The notes: generated from the letters alone by a model not told the origin. A stretch of 64,000 bases of DNA from Prosapia bicincta (GCA_036971475.1 JBAIZL010000003.1:85330542-85394541); one strand, 5' to 3'; counted from the first letter of the stretch, positions 48,520 through 59,850 are shown. Made by a program: numbers and translations.

Positions 48520-51500
48520 ATTGATTGTGAGTTGGTGCTTGCTATTGTCTGATTATAACTTTTACTCAAACGCTAGGCTCAAAAGTTTGGTACGCTGTGT
48601 TCTTATAGTGTATGATGGTGCGTTATTACCATAGTTTGAAAGCACACTTTTCGCTTAGCAATTTGCGATTGGTTAACCGTCACGAGGTTTTTGTTCTAAG
48701 GATATTGTTATAGTATTTTTTTTAATTATAAAAGGAAATCGGTTTATAAAAGCGGAAGTTTTATCAAGAAAGTTTTTAGTAGAGCAATATGTTAAGGATT
48801 TTGTCTTGTGTCTTGGAAGGTTGACGGTATTATCTTTTATCTTTTGTCATAGTTTCAAAGTTCATTGCAAAAGCACTGTCGGAAATCATGTATATAAGTA
48901 TGACACTAAAAACTTTACCCGGCGGAAGAAATTATTGTTCATAAAGACAACACACATATATTGCAAAAGTGAGTAAAATTTATTAAATACCTGCTGAAAA
49001 GTCCGGACTGAAATTTTTATCAAGGTTAAGTATCCAATCATTTTAAGCTTCTGAAAATGTGTAACGTAATGTTTGGTCTTACAAATATGTAAACAATATC
49101 AGAATAGCTTAGTCCTGAGATGGACCATGATTAAAAGCGATACGTACGCAGACAAAGAAAAGAATGTAATTTGGAATTTTTTTGCTCACCCATCAAAATG
49201 CTTTAAATTCCAGTATCCTTGAAACAATAAAATATTTTTTTATTTATACCATTACGGAATAAAGGTTTGCTTAAAAATGGTTTTTCCTCAAGATTTCCAC
49301 CAGCGTGTACTCAATATCGTAATGTACACAACAAAAATAAGTTTAGTTTCTCTTAATTCTTAAACATTCGTTTTTCTGTTTCAACTTTTACATTTTAAAA
49401 TTTAATAATGTTTTTATTTTCATTTGTTGAGTGCTACATTTACGTAGTAGTTTCTAATAATAACATTAAAAAATAATTACTAAAATAAGTAACAAATAAT
49501 CGTGTAAATCTTAAATAAATAAACCCAAAATAATCACAATTAAATAAAGTAATAATTGTAGTACAGTTGTATTAAAGAATTTATCTGTTGATATTTAGTG
49601 AAGTAATGAAGTTTTCACCTGAGGATTATTGAATATCTTGCTTATGGTAAATAAACTATATTGTATATTCAGTGTATTTATTTTGGTTTATCTCATTCGA
49701 GTTATACCAAGTTGTATATCAATGTGTGTAGACCATCGAAAAAACCAGCTCTCATGAGGAAAATCGTTCATTAGAATCCGATAATGTTCGAAACTGCTTT
49801 CTCAAGGAAGATATTAAAAAAAAGTTATTCGTTTTGTACTAATTTTGTATTTATATTTTTGTTTGTTTGTATGATAGAATACTAAATAAAATAAATGCTG
49901 TGATTAAATGCTTTTTTGCTTAATAGTTATTTTATAGTTCATAATCGTTATTAAAAAAAATTAACTTAAGGTTTAAATAGGGTATTATTGTCTCCAAATC
50001 AGATGGATTTAGATCCAACTATAGTGGGACCACCAGGGGAATTTCTTCTTTCATTTACTAACCAAATCACATTGATCGGTTAAATACTTCCAAAATTATC
50101 ATGGAATAAGCATTAAGAAAACATACGCGTCGAATAGAGAACTTCCTCGTTTTTTGAAGTAAGTTGCAATGATTATTATTTCTTTCATTGCCAGTTATTT
50201 TACAATAGTGTATGCAAAAGGTTTTTTGTAATTTACTTTTAATGAAATACGGCTATCGATTAGTGAAAGACTAAAACAAGTCGACGCAGAATCCTTTAAT
50301 ACAGCACGTAACAATTCGTGTTGTTTTCACGGGTTGTCAGGTGCTACTACATCGACAAGCTACACGCCCTTTGTCCAGTCTCGTACACATCTCTACGTAG
50401 TCGAATATAGAAAACCAATTACTACTTTCATCAATTTAATACGTTAACAAAGTCTTATAAAAAGCGGTCTCATTAGAAAGACGGAAAGGACATGCAGGAT
50501 TATTTCGCTCTCCGAGAATGATCACACTGTGAATGTCTTTAATTAAAGGATTTAGAAATAAAACTTTTCAGTAAAATACTGTGTTAATTTCAATGAAAGC
50601 CGATTTTGAAATGTAACACAAAAGGTAGAGAAAAAGCTTTGTGCTAAGGTATTGTTCCTTTGAAATAATTATAAGTTTAAAACAAAGGCGTGTCTGACTA
50701 GTTACAGCCATTTTGTAATTAATTTACAAATCCTCTTTTCTGAGTTTCATTATTGTTTCAAAGGACTTTACCGTTTGAACAGGTATTAAGTTTTATGTCA
50801 TGCAAAACTAACTTTGTTGTAAAGTTTTTCGTAATTAAATAAAACGTGCAGAGAGTAATAATCCAAGTGATCAGATAAGTTTTATTTACGTGAGTTTTCC
50901 GGATGGCTGTTAATTATTAGAAGATTATAATGGAAAATATTCAACAGAAAACCCGTGATAGCTATGAATGGCGTATAAGTACAGTATCCTTTGGCAGGCA
51001 TGCAGCGAAGAGTCGAATACGTATGCGTGGGGGGTCAGGGAAGGAGTGCATGTTTTAGCGGTAATTTAAATTTAAATAAAATTGTATTCTTTAAGTATTG
51101 TATAAGTAACAGTAGTGACATCTAGTATCGTACGCAGGTGTGAGTGTGTAATAGATAACAGAAGGGGGAGGAAGAGAGAGAGAGGGGGAGAGGGAGAGAG
51201 AGAGTGGGAGTGAGTAAGTGAGAGAGAGGGGGGGAAGAAAAAGAGAAAGATAGAAAATTATCGTGTAATAATAAAATGAGTTTTCTTTCGATAAGAAGCT
51301 ATAACTTTATGGGTGATCATTGAAAACCCGAGGTTTAAAGTTAATGTTTGATGCAATAGCCTTACGTTTTATCCACTTATTCCTTTCTTGTTTAAAGTGG
51401 TTCTAACTTCAGTCTTATTTTACCCAGATCCTCTTTTAATTATATTCTTGTCAGAAGCTCTTATATGGTATGCTATCCTGTCTTCACAAGTATCTTCGTT

Positions 51501-51608
51501 AATTTGTTAACAGTAACCATGTTCCAATACTGAACTAATGAACGTAGTTCAACGTGTTGAAGTTTGGTCAATTGACAGTTCTCGTATTTCGCAGTATCGG
51601 TTGCTTTT
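48520..51608. other. Long AT-rich intergenic stretch, nothing recognised
   Basis: No supported frame over 3 kb. A GA-rich patch lies at 51173-51250 (gagagagagaggggg). Confidence 0.5.
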
Positions 51609-51790
51609 AATCATCTTGGGTTGCTGTAATAATCTTGGGTTGCTGTAATAATCTTGGGTTGCTGTAATAATCTTGGGTTGCTGTAATAATCTTGGGTTGC
51701 TGTAATAATCTTGGGTTGCTGTAATAATCTTGGGTTGCTGTAATAATCTTGGGTTGCTGTAATAATCTTGGGTTGCTGTAATAATCTTGA
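51609..51790. repeat. 19-bp tandem repeat, nine copies
   Basis: cttgggttgctgtaataat repeats every 19 bp, with cttggg at 51615 through 51767, essentially without mutation. This implies very recent expansion or ongoing length change. Confidence 0.95.
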
Positions 51791-52842
51791 TTTAACTTAT
51801 TATATTCTTAAATAATTGTTTTATAATTAAGGGATAATACTTGATTAACTTACTTTAATGACGCTTTTCGAAATAGTTAAATTTTTGAAACCTACCTTCT
51901 ACTGGCGGTTTTCACTCAAGGACAGGTGTATGGTATATGGGTGTGTGAGAGTGTCTAGGATAGGTGGGCTATGCGCGAAGTACTTGATAAAAGTATTAGG
52001 TTCAATGTGAGTGTGGACGCTACAAACACTACGTAACAGCAAAACAACACATATTAAATAACCACAAACACTTTGAATCAAACACCCTCTTTCTCTCCTA
52101 CACCCACACACCCTCATATCACAAAGCTGCAACCTTAGGTATAGTCGTCAATAGCTACAGGAAACTTCGTAAATGAAAAATGGTTTCGAAACGCGTCAGA
52201 ATAGTAAGTTGTTCAAGACTTTTCACTTAACTCTAAAAATAAACAAGCTCTTCGATCCTGTTACCTCGCAGTTGGGCACGTGTTAATAACAGTTCTAAGG
52301 GCTTCCACATGAAAGTTTATATGAGGAGGCTGGATGTGAAGACATTGCTTACTAAAATATTAAGCAGCTAAAAAACTCAATTTTTAACCTTGTTAAACCT
52401 ATTACTGCTTACAAAATAGTAGACCGTACTTAATGTATAAAGAAAATTAATCTAATATTTCCAGAAAACACTCATCTTTTGTATATAAATATTTTAGTCC
52501 CAGTAATGTCCTACAATTCATCTATTTTTAAAATAATGTTCTTGAATATGCACGGGTCTACATATGATACGCTTGGATATTTATTTTGTTTATTAAAGTT
52601 GGGGAAACTAGGAGGGTCGCTGTCTCTTCTTGCCACCAGGTATGGGCGCCGTTGGTTCTTCACGAATAACTTTCAGGTTTTTAAAGCGTTAGTAAATAAT
52701 ACAATAGTAACTAAAATGGTTACCAAAATCTGAAAATGATAGGAAATTAAAATTCAGTGGGGAGAAGAGAGACTATTAGTGGGTTAAAAGTTTAAAGGGA
52801 AATTTAGAAGTGAGTTTTGAAGGAATAAACGAGGTTACCTTT
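51791..52842. other. Intergenic stretch with a hammerhead-like relic
   Basis: At 52169-52200 ATGAAAAATGG, TTTCGAAACGCGTC resembles the relics at 3.1-3.7 kb. A 77-codon minus frame (51899-52132) and an 84-codon plus frame (52479-52733) show no motif. Confidence 0.4.
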
Positions 52843-52971
52843 TACAAATTACACTTTTGCTATTACTTGCGACCAGACATTTGTAACAAATGCGACCAGA
52901 CATTACTTACTTGCGACCAGATATTTGTAACAAATGTCTGGTCGCAAGTAATAGCAAAAGTGTAATTTGTA
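52843..52971. repeat. Perfect 42-bp inverted repeat (hairpin)
   Basis: The arms 52843-52884 and 52930-52971 are exact reverse complements (tacaaattacacttttgcta and its complement at the ends). The 45-base spacer holds two more partial copies of gcgaccaga, so the structure grew by local fold-back copying. It contains no hammerhead core, unlike the other snapbacks here. Confidence 0.95.
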
Positions 52972-53690
52972 ATGTACAAAAAGCTCGTCATGAACAGCAA
53001 CAAGATTTCGATATTTACTTTTTACGTTTTAAATGTAGCACTTAGGTGAACCAAGCATTAATATGTCTAAATATAGAGTCTATTGTGTATCTATAATTAA
53101 TTAAAGAATTATCAGTAAAATTGGTTCTGTTTTAAAAAACGGTTCTATCCGTTTGGCTTTAAAATATTTTGTGAAACATTTATAAACATTTTTAAAAAGC
53201 TAATTTTTTTAAAGCTATACGATATTATGTTTATTTATAGATATCAGGTTATATTGGATTGTAATATGCATCATTTCCCACCCTGCGATGGTAAAAAAAT
53301 GTGTTTTTGTAATGCGATATACGTATTTCTCATGATAGGATATGATTTCAATTTCAAATATTTTGTACATGGTTCAAACGGGGGTTTTCATATCAAAGAA
53401 GGCAAAATAATTCAGAAGGTTCAGATATGCATTTTTGTTAGCTGTAATATTATAAATTAGCAGGAAGACTGTAACTTCAAAATATCCCGTATCTTTTACC
53501 TTTGCAATGACCTTAATAATTATTGATATTTACATCAAAAATTAACTGCAATACTATCAAAAGATTTCTTGTTCTTATAAAACACAATATAAGTTTACAC
53601 TTGAACAACGCATAATGTAGTTTTAATATTGTAGGGTGTCTATTGTTTTTCTTAATATGTAAAGTATATAGGCCTATAGTAAATATCAGT
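52972..53690. other. Intergenic stretch, nothing recognised
   Basis: A 77-codon frame (53227-53460) with several cysteines has no recognisable spacing or family motif. Confidence 0.45.
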
Positions 53691-54069
53691 ATTATAGTGG
53701 TGCCCTCTAAACACGTTCTGTTAACTTCACAACAAAGAGTAATGCGGTCTTTGTACTGTAACTCGATTTACCCCTAATGCAGTCTCCCCTTCGAAGACGG
53801 ATTGTTCAGCGTAGACAAAAATAGAAATAAACAGTCTGCACAATAGAATAAATATTGTTGAAATATATTTTGTCCTTTGATAAGCACAGAAAAGTAATAA
53901 GTAATAAATTAAATTAAAAAAAAAAAGATTTCAGAGGTTTATTCATATTGCTTCACAATATTTCTTCTTTCGTTTTGAAAGAAATTAGGACTTGAAAAAT
54001 AAATTAAAACGTACATGTGACAAAAACAAATAAAAACATACACAAAACTCACAAATTATTCATTTATTT

Positions 54070-54112
54070 ACTCATACGCGTTTCAATGACCAAGTCATCA
54101 TCATCAGTGAGT
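54070..54112 (-). ncRNA. Hammerhead ribozyme (ACGCGT lineage), intact
   Basis: Minus strand: ACTCA (stem I), CTGATGA, T, GATGAC-TTG-GTCATT (stem II, last pair G-U), GAAA, ACGCGT as a two-to-three-pair stem III, A17 (GUA triplet), TGAGT closing a five-pair stem I. All invariant core residues are present. Predicted cleavage lies between 54075 and 54074. This is the best structural match in the window. Confidence 0.9.
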
Positions 54113-54729
54113 GTTACTACTACAAACTCTAACTTACAACTAGAATTGAGGTCATTGAAACGCGTATGAGTATATAAATGAATAATTTGTGAGTTTTGTG
54201 TATGTTTTTAACATAACCTCACAAGCTAAGCTTAAAGAATATTCGTTTTTCGTACATGTGACAAACATTTTTTTGGATTGATATATTTATGCAGCAATTT
54301 AAAGAAAACAGCAAGTAAATGAAAATACATAAATATTTATTTTCTAAAAGATAAACTATTATAGTTGTGCCCTCTAAACCCGTTTTGTTAAGTTCACAAT
54401 AAAAAGTAATGCGGTCTTTGTACTGTAACTCGATTTACCCCTAATGCAGTCTCCCCTTCGAATTGTTCAGCGTAGACAAAAATAGAAATAAACAGTCTGC
54501 ACAATAGAATAAATGTTGTTGAAATATATTTTGTCCTTTGATAAGCACAGAAAAGTAATAAGTAATAAATTAAATTTAAAAAAAAAAGATTTCAGAGGTT
54601 TATTCATATTGCTTCACAATATTTCTTCTTTCGTTTTGAAAGAAATTAGGACTAAAAAATAAATTAAAACGTACATGTGACAAAAACAAATAAAAACATA
54701 CACAAAACTCACAAATTATTCATTTATTT

Positions 54730-54772
54730 ACTCATACGCGTTTCAATGACCAAGTCATCATCATCAGTGAGT
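54730..54772 (-). ncRNA. Hammerhead ribozyme (ACGCGT lineage), intact, second copy
   Basis: Base-for-base the same 43 nt as 54070-54112, preserved in the second unit of the 667-bp tandem duplication. Predicted cleavage lies between 54735 and 54734. Confidence 0.9.
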
Positions 54773-55018
54773 GTTACTACTACAAACTCTAACTTACAAC
54801 TAGAACTGAGGTCATTGAAACGCGTATGAGTAAATAAATGAATAATTTGTGAGTTTTGTGTATGTTTTTAACATAACCTCACAAGCTAAGCTCAAAGAAT
54901 ATTCGTTTTTCGTACATGTGACAAACATTTTTTTGGATTGATATATTTATGCAGCAATTTAAAGAAAACAGCAAGTAAATGAAAATACATAAATATTTAT
55001 TTTCTGAAAGATAAACTA

Positions 55019-55720
55019 TTTAAAAGTTTTCAAGAGTTTTAGAATAACTAACAAAACTCACAAACAAGAATTTATATTTTCATACGCGTTTCAGTAACGA
55101 AGCCAGCTTTAATGATACTATAACTAAATAAACTGGGACTAATTATACGTTTATAACGAACAACGGAAAAGAAAATCCAATTATTAAGAAATTATCTCGT
55201 TACTTCGGCAGTACTCTTAGAAGGGCTCATATATAGCCGAAGCAGAGACTGTGGAAATTTGTCTAAACACTGTCTAGGACAGGTAAGGAGAAAGAGGACT
55301 TAAGTATATTAAAGATTGCACATAATCAATTAGTAAGTAGTGACCAAGAAGAGGCTGGTTTGACGACATTTAGAAAAGTTAATTATTTCAACACATCAAA
55401 ATAAAGAAAATGAACAAGAACATATTCAATTCCACTCTGTTAAAAACGTAATAAAGAGATAACAATCCAATGAAAGATCCTAATATTAAAGAAAAAATAA
55501 TATCAAACACCAACTCAATAATTTGAGTTTACCATGCCCGTTTCAGTGACTAAGTTGTCATCATCGGTTAGTATAACCGACTCAAGTTATAAACTTTAAC
55601 TATACGAGTATAGTTGATTCGGGACACACTAATTCTAAGGTATAAGAGCTTTCAATTAGTAATTATGTATTTATCCTCACTGGTGATGACTTTGTCATTG
55701 AAACGCGTACGAGGAAAATA
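55019..55720. mobile_element. Dispersed element fragment with decayed ACGCGT hammerheads, copy 2
   Basis: 55243-55420 matches 44330-44530 (agcagagactgtgg ... acatttagaaaagtt ... tcaacacatcaaaat). As at that locus, a minus-strand relic (55534-55580: CCGATGATGAC, GAAACGGGCA) and a plus-strand relic (55676-55716) follow. Another eroded motif is at 55083-55125 (catacgcgtttcagt). The same chimeric order at two loci means that the composite itself is a repeat family. Confidence 0.55.
55676..55716 (+). ncRNA. Hammerhead motif (ACGCGT lineage), shortened core
   Basis: CCTCA, CTGGTGA, then TGAC-TTT-GTCA, GAAA, ACGCGT, A, CGAGG. Stem I (CCTC/GAGG) and stem III are good, but CUGAUGA is altered and about three bases are missing before stem II. 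Probably inactive. Confidence 0.55.
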
Positions 55721-56929
55721 CTATTTATCGTAAGTTTGAATTCGTTATTACTCAATTTAAACATTGCTTCAAACTAAGGTTAGATTTTGATACTATTCGA
55801 AAATGTCTGAAAAATGCTCGTTTCATGATTAATGTTAAATAAATAGCTTTAATCAGATTAAACTGTTGAAAGGAAAGAAATTATTAGAAGTATTGTTTTT
55901 TTGTTTACTTTATTGTTGTTAGGCGTAACCTAATCTATCCTCTCATACACATCCTTTGTCATGTGTTCTCAAACATTAAACTACTTTCCCTAACCAATAT
56001 TGAAATATAGCGAATATTATTTTACAACCCCAAAAAGAGTAAGTCTATCTCAACGAATTAACACTACACAGATGAATCAATTTCCTTGATACAGACAGAG
56101 TAAAGACAAACGTATTGACGTTCTTTGAGAATATGTCGCCAATATGTGCACTAATTTAAACGCGTATGTTGTCTTTAGAATAAAATTGCTTTAAAAATAT
56201 ATTTTAAAAACGTTTTCACCATATTTTAAGTTATCCCATTCTTGGCAGCCGAATAAATTGTCTCTGTTATAGAGATTTAGCGAGTCTCTGCAGGTAATAC
56301 AAATTGCACCTAATCTTGGACAAGTTCCAGTGAAGTTCGAAATAGAGCCATCTCATCTGAGACTCGGGTCAGACTTCCCGTATCCTGTCGTCAGTCTTGC
56401 GGACCTATTTAGCAGGTTCATTATTTGTGGTGTGGGGCGCTACAGTCGGTACCCGGAACAGCAATAGCATAGATGCCGTAAACATGAGTGCTTTATTAAT
56501 TATAATTAATAATTAGGCATTTTATATAATTGTCTAGTATTTATCTATTCACGGCACAATAAAAAGGTTAGTGGTAATAATTTGACGTGTAATTTATTGA
56601 ATCTAGTCCCATAGGCATTGCCGTATAGCATATCCGTATTACCTAATGTAAATAATAGAGCGTAATGTTTTTGTAGCTCATTGTTTTGTTGTTATTTGCT
56701 ATTTTATCACAATTCTCATTGGTTTAGTCTAGTTAATTGGTTTTTGAATTTTCACCATAAAATCGCAGGTTAGATCATGGTTTCAAGTTTCTTATCGCCC
56801 TCTTTCCATATCTTCTCTGGTACCACCTTCTGGCTGATTCTACCCTCCCGATTCGAGTAATCTGTCATTCGATTTTTCAAATCATTGTATCAACCATGTC
56901 TACGCATTTTCAAGTATAGATAATATGTA
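55721..56929. other. Intergenic stretch, nothing recognised
   Basis: No motif-bearing frame. GC is higher at 56320-56470, without an open frame that I can support. Confidence 0.45.
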
Positions 56930-57152
56930 CTATATAAAAGAAATAATAAATGTTAAAAAAAGAATCTACATGAAGCTTTCGAAATATATAAATATAATAC
57001 TAAATGAACAGATACAAATAAAATCAAAGCTTGATACTATATTCAGTGTACATAATTTTACGGCAGCAAATTAATAAATTCCACAATATTGTAATACATT
57101 TGGCAACACTGTTGTTTAGTCTAATCTAACACGTCTGTATGCAGTCTTTATT
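56930..57152 (+). pseudogene. PLE endonuclease C-terminal remnant
   Basis: NLHEAFEIYKYNT at 56963 (frame then lost) and LNEQIQIKSKLDTIFSVHNFTAAN ending at a TAA at 57072-57074 match IYEALEIHKYNT and LINEQIQVKSKFDNIFSVCN...AAK of the 11-kb copy. A deletion equal to the NNE codons shifts the frame. The 3' sequence that follows leads straight to the hammerhead at 57153, confirming the element order endonuclease, 3' region, ribozyme. Confidence 0.75.
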
Positions 57153-57198
57153 ATTCCTGATGATGTTGGTACTGTTTTCTAACGAAAAGCTTTTGAAT
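57153..57198 (+). ncRNA. Hammerhead ribozyme (AAGCTT lineage), nearly intact
   Basis: ATTC, CTGATGA, GTTGG...CTAAC (one G-U pair), GAAA, AAGCTT, then one extra U before GAAT. The extra base at the cleavage side may shift or weaken cutting. It lies 79 bp after the PLE stop codon. Confidence 0.75.
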
Positions 57199-57271
57199 AT
57201 TATGAAACATTAAATTAATCTTGCATTTTCTCATGTTTTTTTTAATTATTACACAAGAAAATATATTTTGT

Positions 57272-57275
<4 letters not shown>

Positions 57276-57322
<47 letters not shown>
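57276..57322. repeat. (TA)n microsatellite
   Basis: Directly after the tail of the PLE remnant (acacaagaaaatat), again PLE tail against TA. Confidence 0.95.
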
Positions 57323-57324
<2 letters not shown>

Positions 57325-57509
57325 GAATCGATAACAATATTTCTAATAAAAGATGTTTTTCTGAAGATGCTAATATTTATGGTATTGGGCGAAAAGTTTG
57401 AAAATACATAAATTAAAACTATTCTTGTACTTGAGAAATATTTGTACTCATTAACTATAATACAAAACGTATCAACATACGAGTATTTATTTATTAAATT
57501 ATTTATATA

Positions 57510-57564
<55 letters not shown>
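57510..57564. repeat. (TA)n microsatellite
   Basis: Left border of the ribozyme palindrome. Confidence 0.95.
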
Positions 57565-57568
<4 letters not shown>

Positions 57569-57613
57569 AACAAAAGTCTAAATACAAATACAAGAATTAT
57601 AATTGAATTTACA

Positions 57614-57658
57614 ATTCAAAGCTTTTCGTTGGCTAACAGTACCAACATCATCAGGAAT
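57614..57658 (-). ncRNA. Hammerhead ribozyme (AAGCTT lineage), intact
   Basis: Full core on the minus strand, identical to 34828-34872. Predicted cleavage lies between 57618 and 57617. Confidence 0.85.
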
Positions 57659-57676
57659 ATTAAACAATTGTTTAAT

Positions 57677-57721
57677 ATTCCTGATGATGTTGGTACTGTT
57701 AGCCAACGAAAAGCTTTGAAT
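57677..57721 (+). ncRNA. Hammerhead ribozyme (AAGCTT lineage), intact
   Basis: ATTC 57677-57680, CTGATGA 57681-57687, GTTGG...CCAAC, GAAA from 57708, AAGCTT, cleavage predicted after 57717, GAAT. Either strand transcribed through this palindrome would carry one ribozyme and one antisense copy able to mask it. Confidence 0.85.
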
Positions 57722-57796
57722 TGTAAATTCAATTATAATTCTTGTATTTGTATTTAGGCTTTTGTTCTTTATTAATACACAAGAAAACATACTGCG

Positions 57797-57797
<1 letters not shown>

Positions 57798-57850
<53 letters not shown>
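57798..57850. repeat. (TA)n followed by (GA)n
   Basis: TA run to about 57820, then GA run to 57849. Confidence 0.95.
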
Positions 57851-57851
<1 letters not shown>

Positions 57852-59074
57852 TTAAAACTTATAAATAATGCAGAAATAAAAAGTTTTACTTATTTCTACG
57901 TTGTAAACGTGAGCCGATTATTCGGGAAAGCTTCGACTTTATAGCTAACGCTACTCGAGCGTCAAATCCGTTGAACACAGCGGATGTACCATAATACCGT
58001 ATTGTATTGCTTGTGTTTGCTGATTACACCTGTCCGATCGTAATTTTTGTTTGTTAGCCCGTTAAGATTAACGAAATATATAATTCAAATATTTGTTATT
58101 TCGAATGATAAAATTTTCATTTTCAAGATAAAGTGTGAAATTCTCACAAAACGTATTTGGTAATAAAAATCTCGATTACGATAGTAGTTTTTTATACGTT
58201 TTATTGGATAGATTCCTGGTTTAGAAAAGACTCGTTTAAGCTTCTAATATTTGTTTCCAACTAGTAAATTTTCTTTAATAATTTAAAGTTTAAATGGACG
58301 TTGAACGTTTAGAGTAAATGACGTAAGATCAGAGCAAAGCCTAGGAAAGCTCTGCACTGGCGATAATAAACAGTGCTTGTAACGCATACAGCGTCGCAAT
58401 GAAACATATACTTAATTCACCCGAGAGCCGGCACGATGAACATTAAATGTCGGCTTTAGGTTTACCTGGATACGGGAAGGTCGGAGCCACATTTTACCCC
58501 GAGTAAACCGTGGCTCTCCACTCTAGGATTTAATTTAACTTGGGCATACACACAAGCGCGCTCTGTTCAAAATCTCCTGAAGAGTGCTTATATTGACTGG
58601 TCATGACTTATATCCATGAGAGAATAGATATAACGGAGGGTACATTTCCTAATGATCCTATAGATTTATAGACCTATTATATCTTTGTAGAACAATTGTA
58701 ATGAAAGGAGAAGTGATCTTCGAGGAATGCTAAAGTTATTGGTCAACACATAATGTTCCTTTTATTAAGAAACTCTCCAATAAATCATTGATATTACTTA
58801 AACTGTGTTTGAAAGAAGTTATTTTTATAAGTATTAATAATAAGTTAGAATAATGAGTAATTAAGTAAAGTAGGAATTAGTTTTCGGTTTTTGAGTACTA
58901 ATGGCACTTGGACATTTCTTCCAAAACAATGCACATTTATTGTTTTCAACAAAATATTAGTGGAACATTACTTGTTCTCAACAAATGTAGACGATAAAAA
59001 ATACTTTATTACAGCAATTACGAAAAAATCATTAAATTTTTCATCAGAGTACAATTCTGTTATGAAAGTAACAT
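57851..59074. other. Intergenic stretch with two adjacent imperfect hairpins
   Basis: AGCCGGCAC...ATGTCGGCT (58426-58455) and GGAGCCAC...GTGGCTCTCC (58484-58519) could fold as neighbouring stem-loops in a GC-richer patch. No gene or repeat otherwise. Confidence 0.4.
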
Positions 59075-59850
59075 ATTTTCTATTACATATTAGTAACATG
59101 TAAAATACAATTAAAAAAAAAGTTAATTCCTACTGAAATCAACAAAGCAAAATTTTATTTTAGTTTTTTTAAAATTTTTAATAACAATTAATATAAATAT
59201 GTATATACATATGCCATAATAACAATATCAAGTGGGAAAATAGAAAGAGAATTTCCTTGCATTTTTCCATTTTCCTTTCTAAGTATGGTGTTGGACTATT
59301 ATTTTTGTTTGCTACCATTTTTACGCATATTACCATTTAAACTTTGTTTTGTCGCATTGTGTTGTATTTTTTCACTTTTCTTTCCGGTTGTCTGTTTGTG
59401 AAGCAATGTTCGATACTGTTAATCCAGTTTGTTTTATTCCTTCCATTCATTTTTAACCCTTACAACACGATTTTGTGGTAACCATGGCAACAGTTTAAGG
59501 TTGTGTAATGGAGGTTTCGACGACAACAAGATGGGGGGGAATTTTTATATACGTCTTTAAGAATTTTATTTCTAGCTATTCCAATAGCTTTATTGGAAAG
59601 TAAGCGCGCTAGATTTGAACATGATTCATAGTTCGAATCCAGCCAGACAGCCCAAATATTTATAATTTAATTACTGAATAAGTATTTAAAAAACCTGTAT
59701 TAACATCAATTCTCATCCACTGTAGATGAAAAAAAGTTTACTTGAACTTGACTGGATGAATAGAAGCGCATTTTATTAATGATTGGAAATTTGTACAAGA
59801 CGTATATCAGAAGAGTGTGAGCTAATAAAAGAAATTTAAAAATATGAAAT
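59075..59850 (+). repeat. Dispersed repeat family D, copy 4 with tRNA-like core (SINE)
   Basis: Begins gttaattcctactgaaatca, contains GTAACCATGGCAAC (59479), a shortened tRNA-like part GCGCGCTAGATTTGAACATGA then AGTTCGAATCCAGCC (B box, about 59632-59646), and ends gagtgtgagctaataaaag. It aligns with 32335-32840 throughout. Compared with that copy it lacks the A-box segment GGCGCCAATGT. Confidence 0.7.

Larger units (their letters stand above)
53691..55018. repeat. 667-bp tandem duplication, each copy with a hammerhead snapback
   Basis: tgccctctaa at 53701 and 54368 mark a 667-bp period, and the copies differ by few changes and short indels. Each holds a fold-back: aaaacatacacaaaactcac ... 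the ribozyme on the minus strand ... then ggtcattgaaacgcgtatga and gtgagttttgtgtatg on the plus strand. The plus half lacks the CTGATGA side. Tandem ribozyme-bearing units are what a rolling or dimeric RNA template would leave, but plain tandem duplication is equally possible. Confidence 0.9.
57565..57785. repeat. Near-perfect palindrome of two intact hammerhead ribozymes
   Basis: Arms 57565-57667 and 57671-57775 meet at attaaacaattgtttaatatt with essentially no loop. Each arm holds agaacaaaagtctaaatac (or complement), the ribozyme and the stem I extension. The arms are almost identical and are bounded by (TA)n on the left (57564) and right (57798). Confidence 0.9.
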
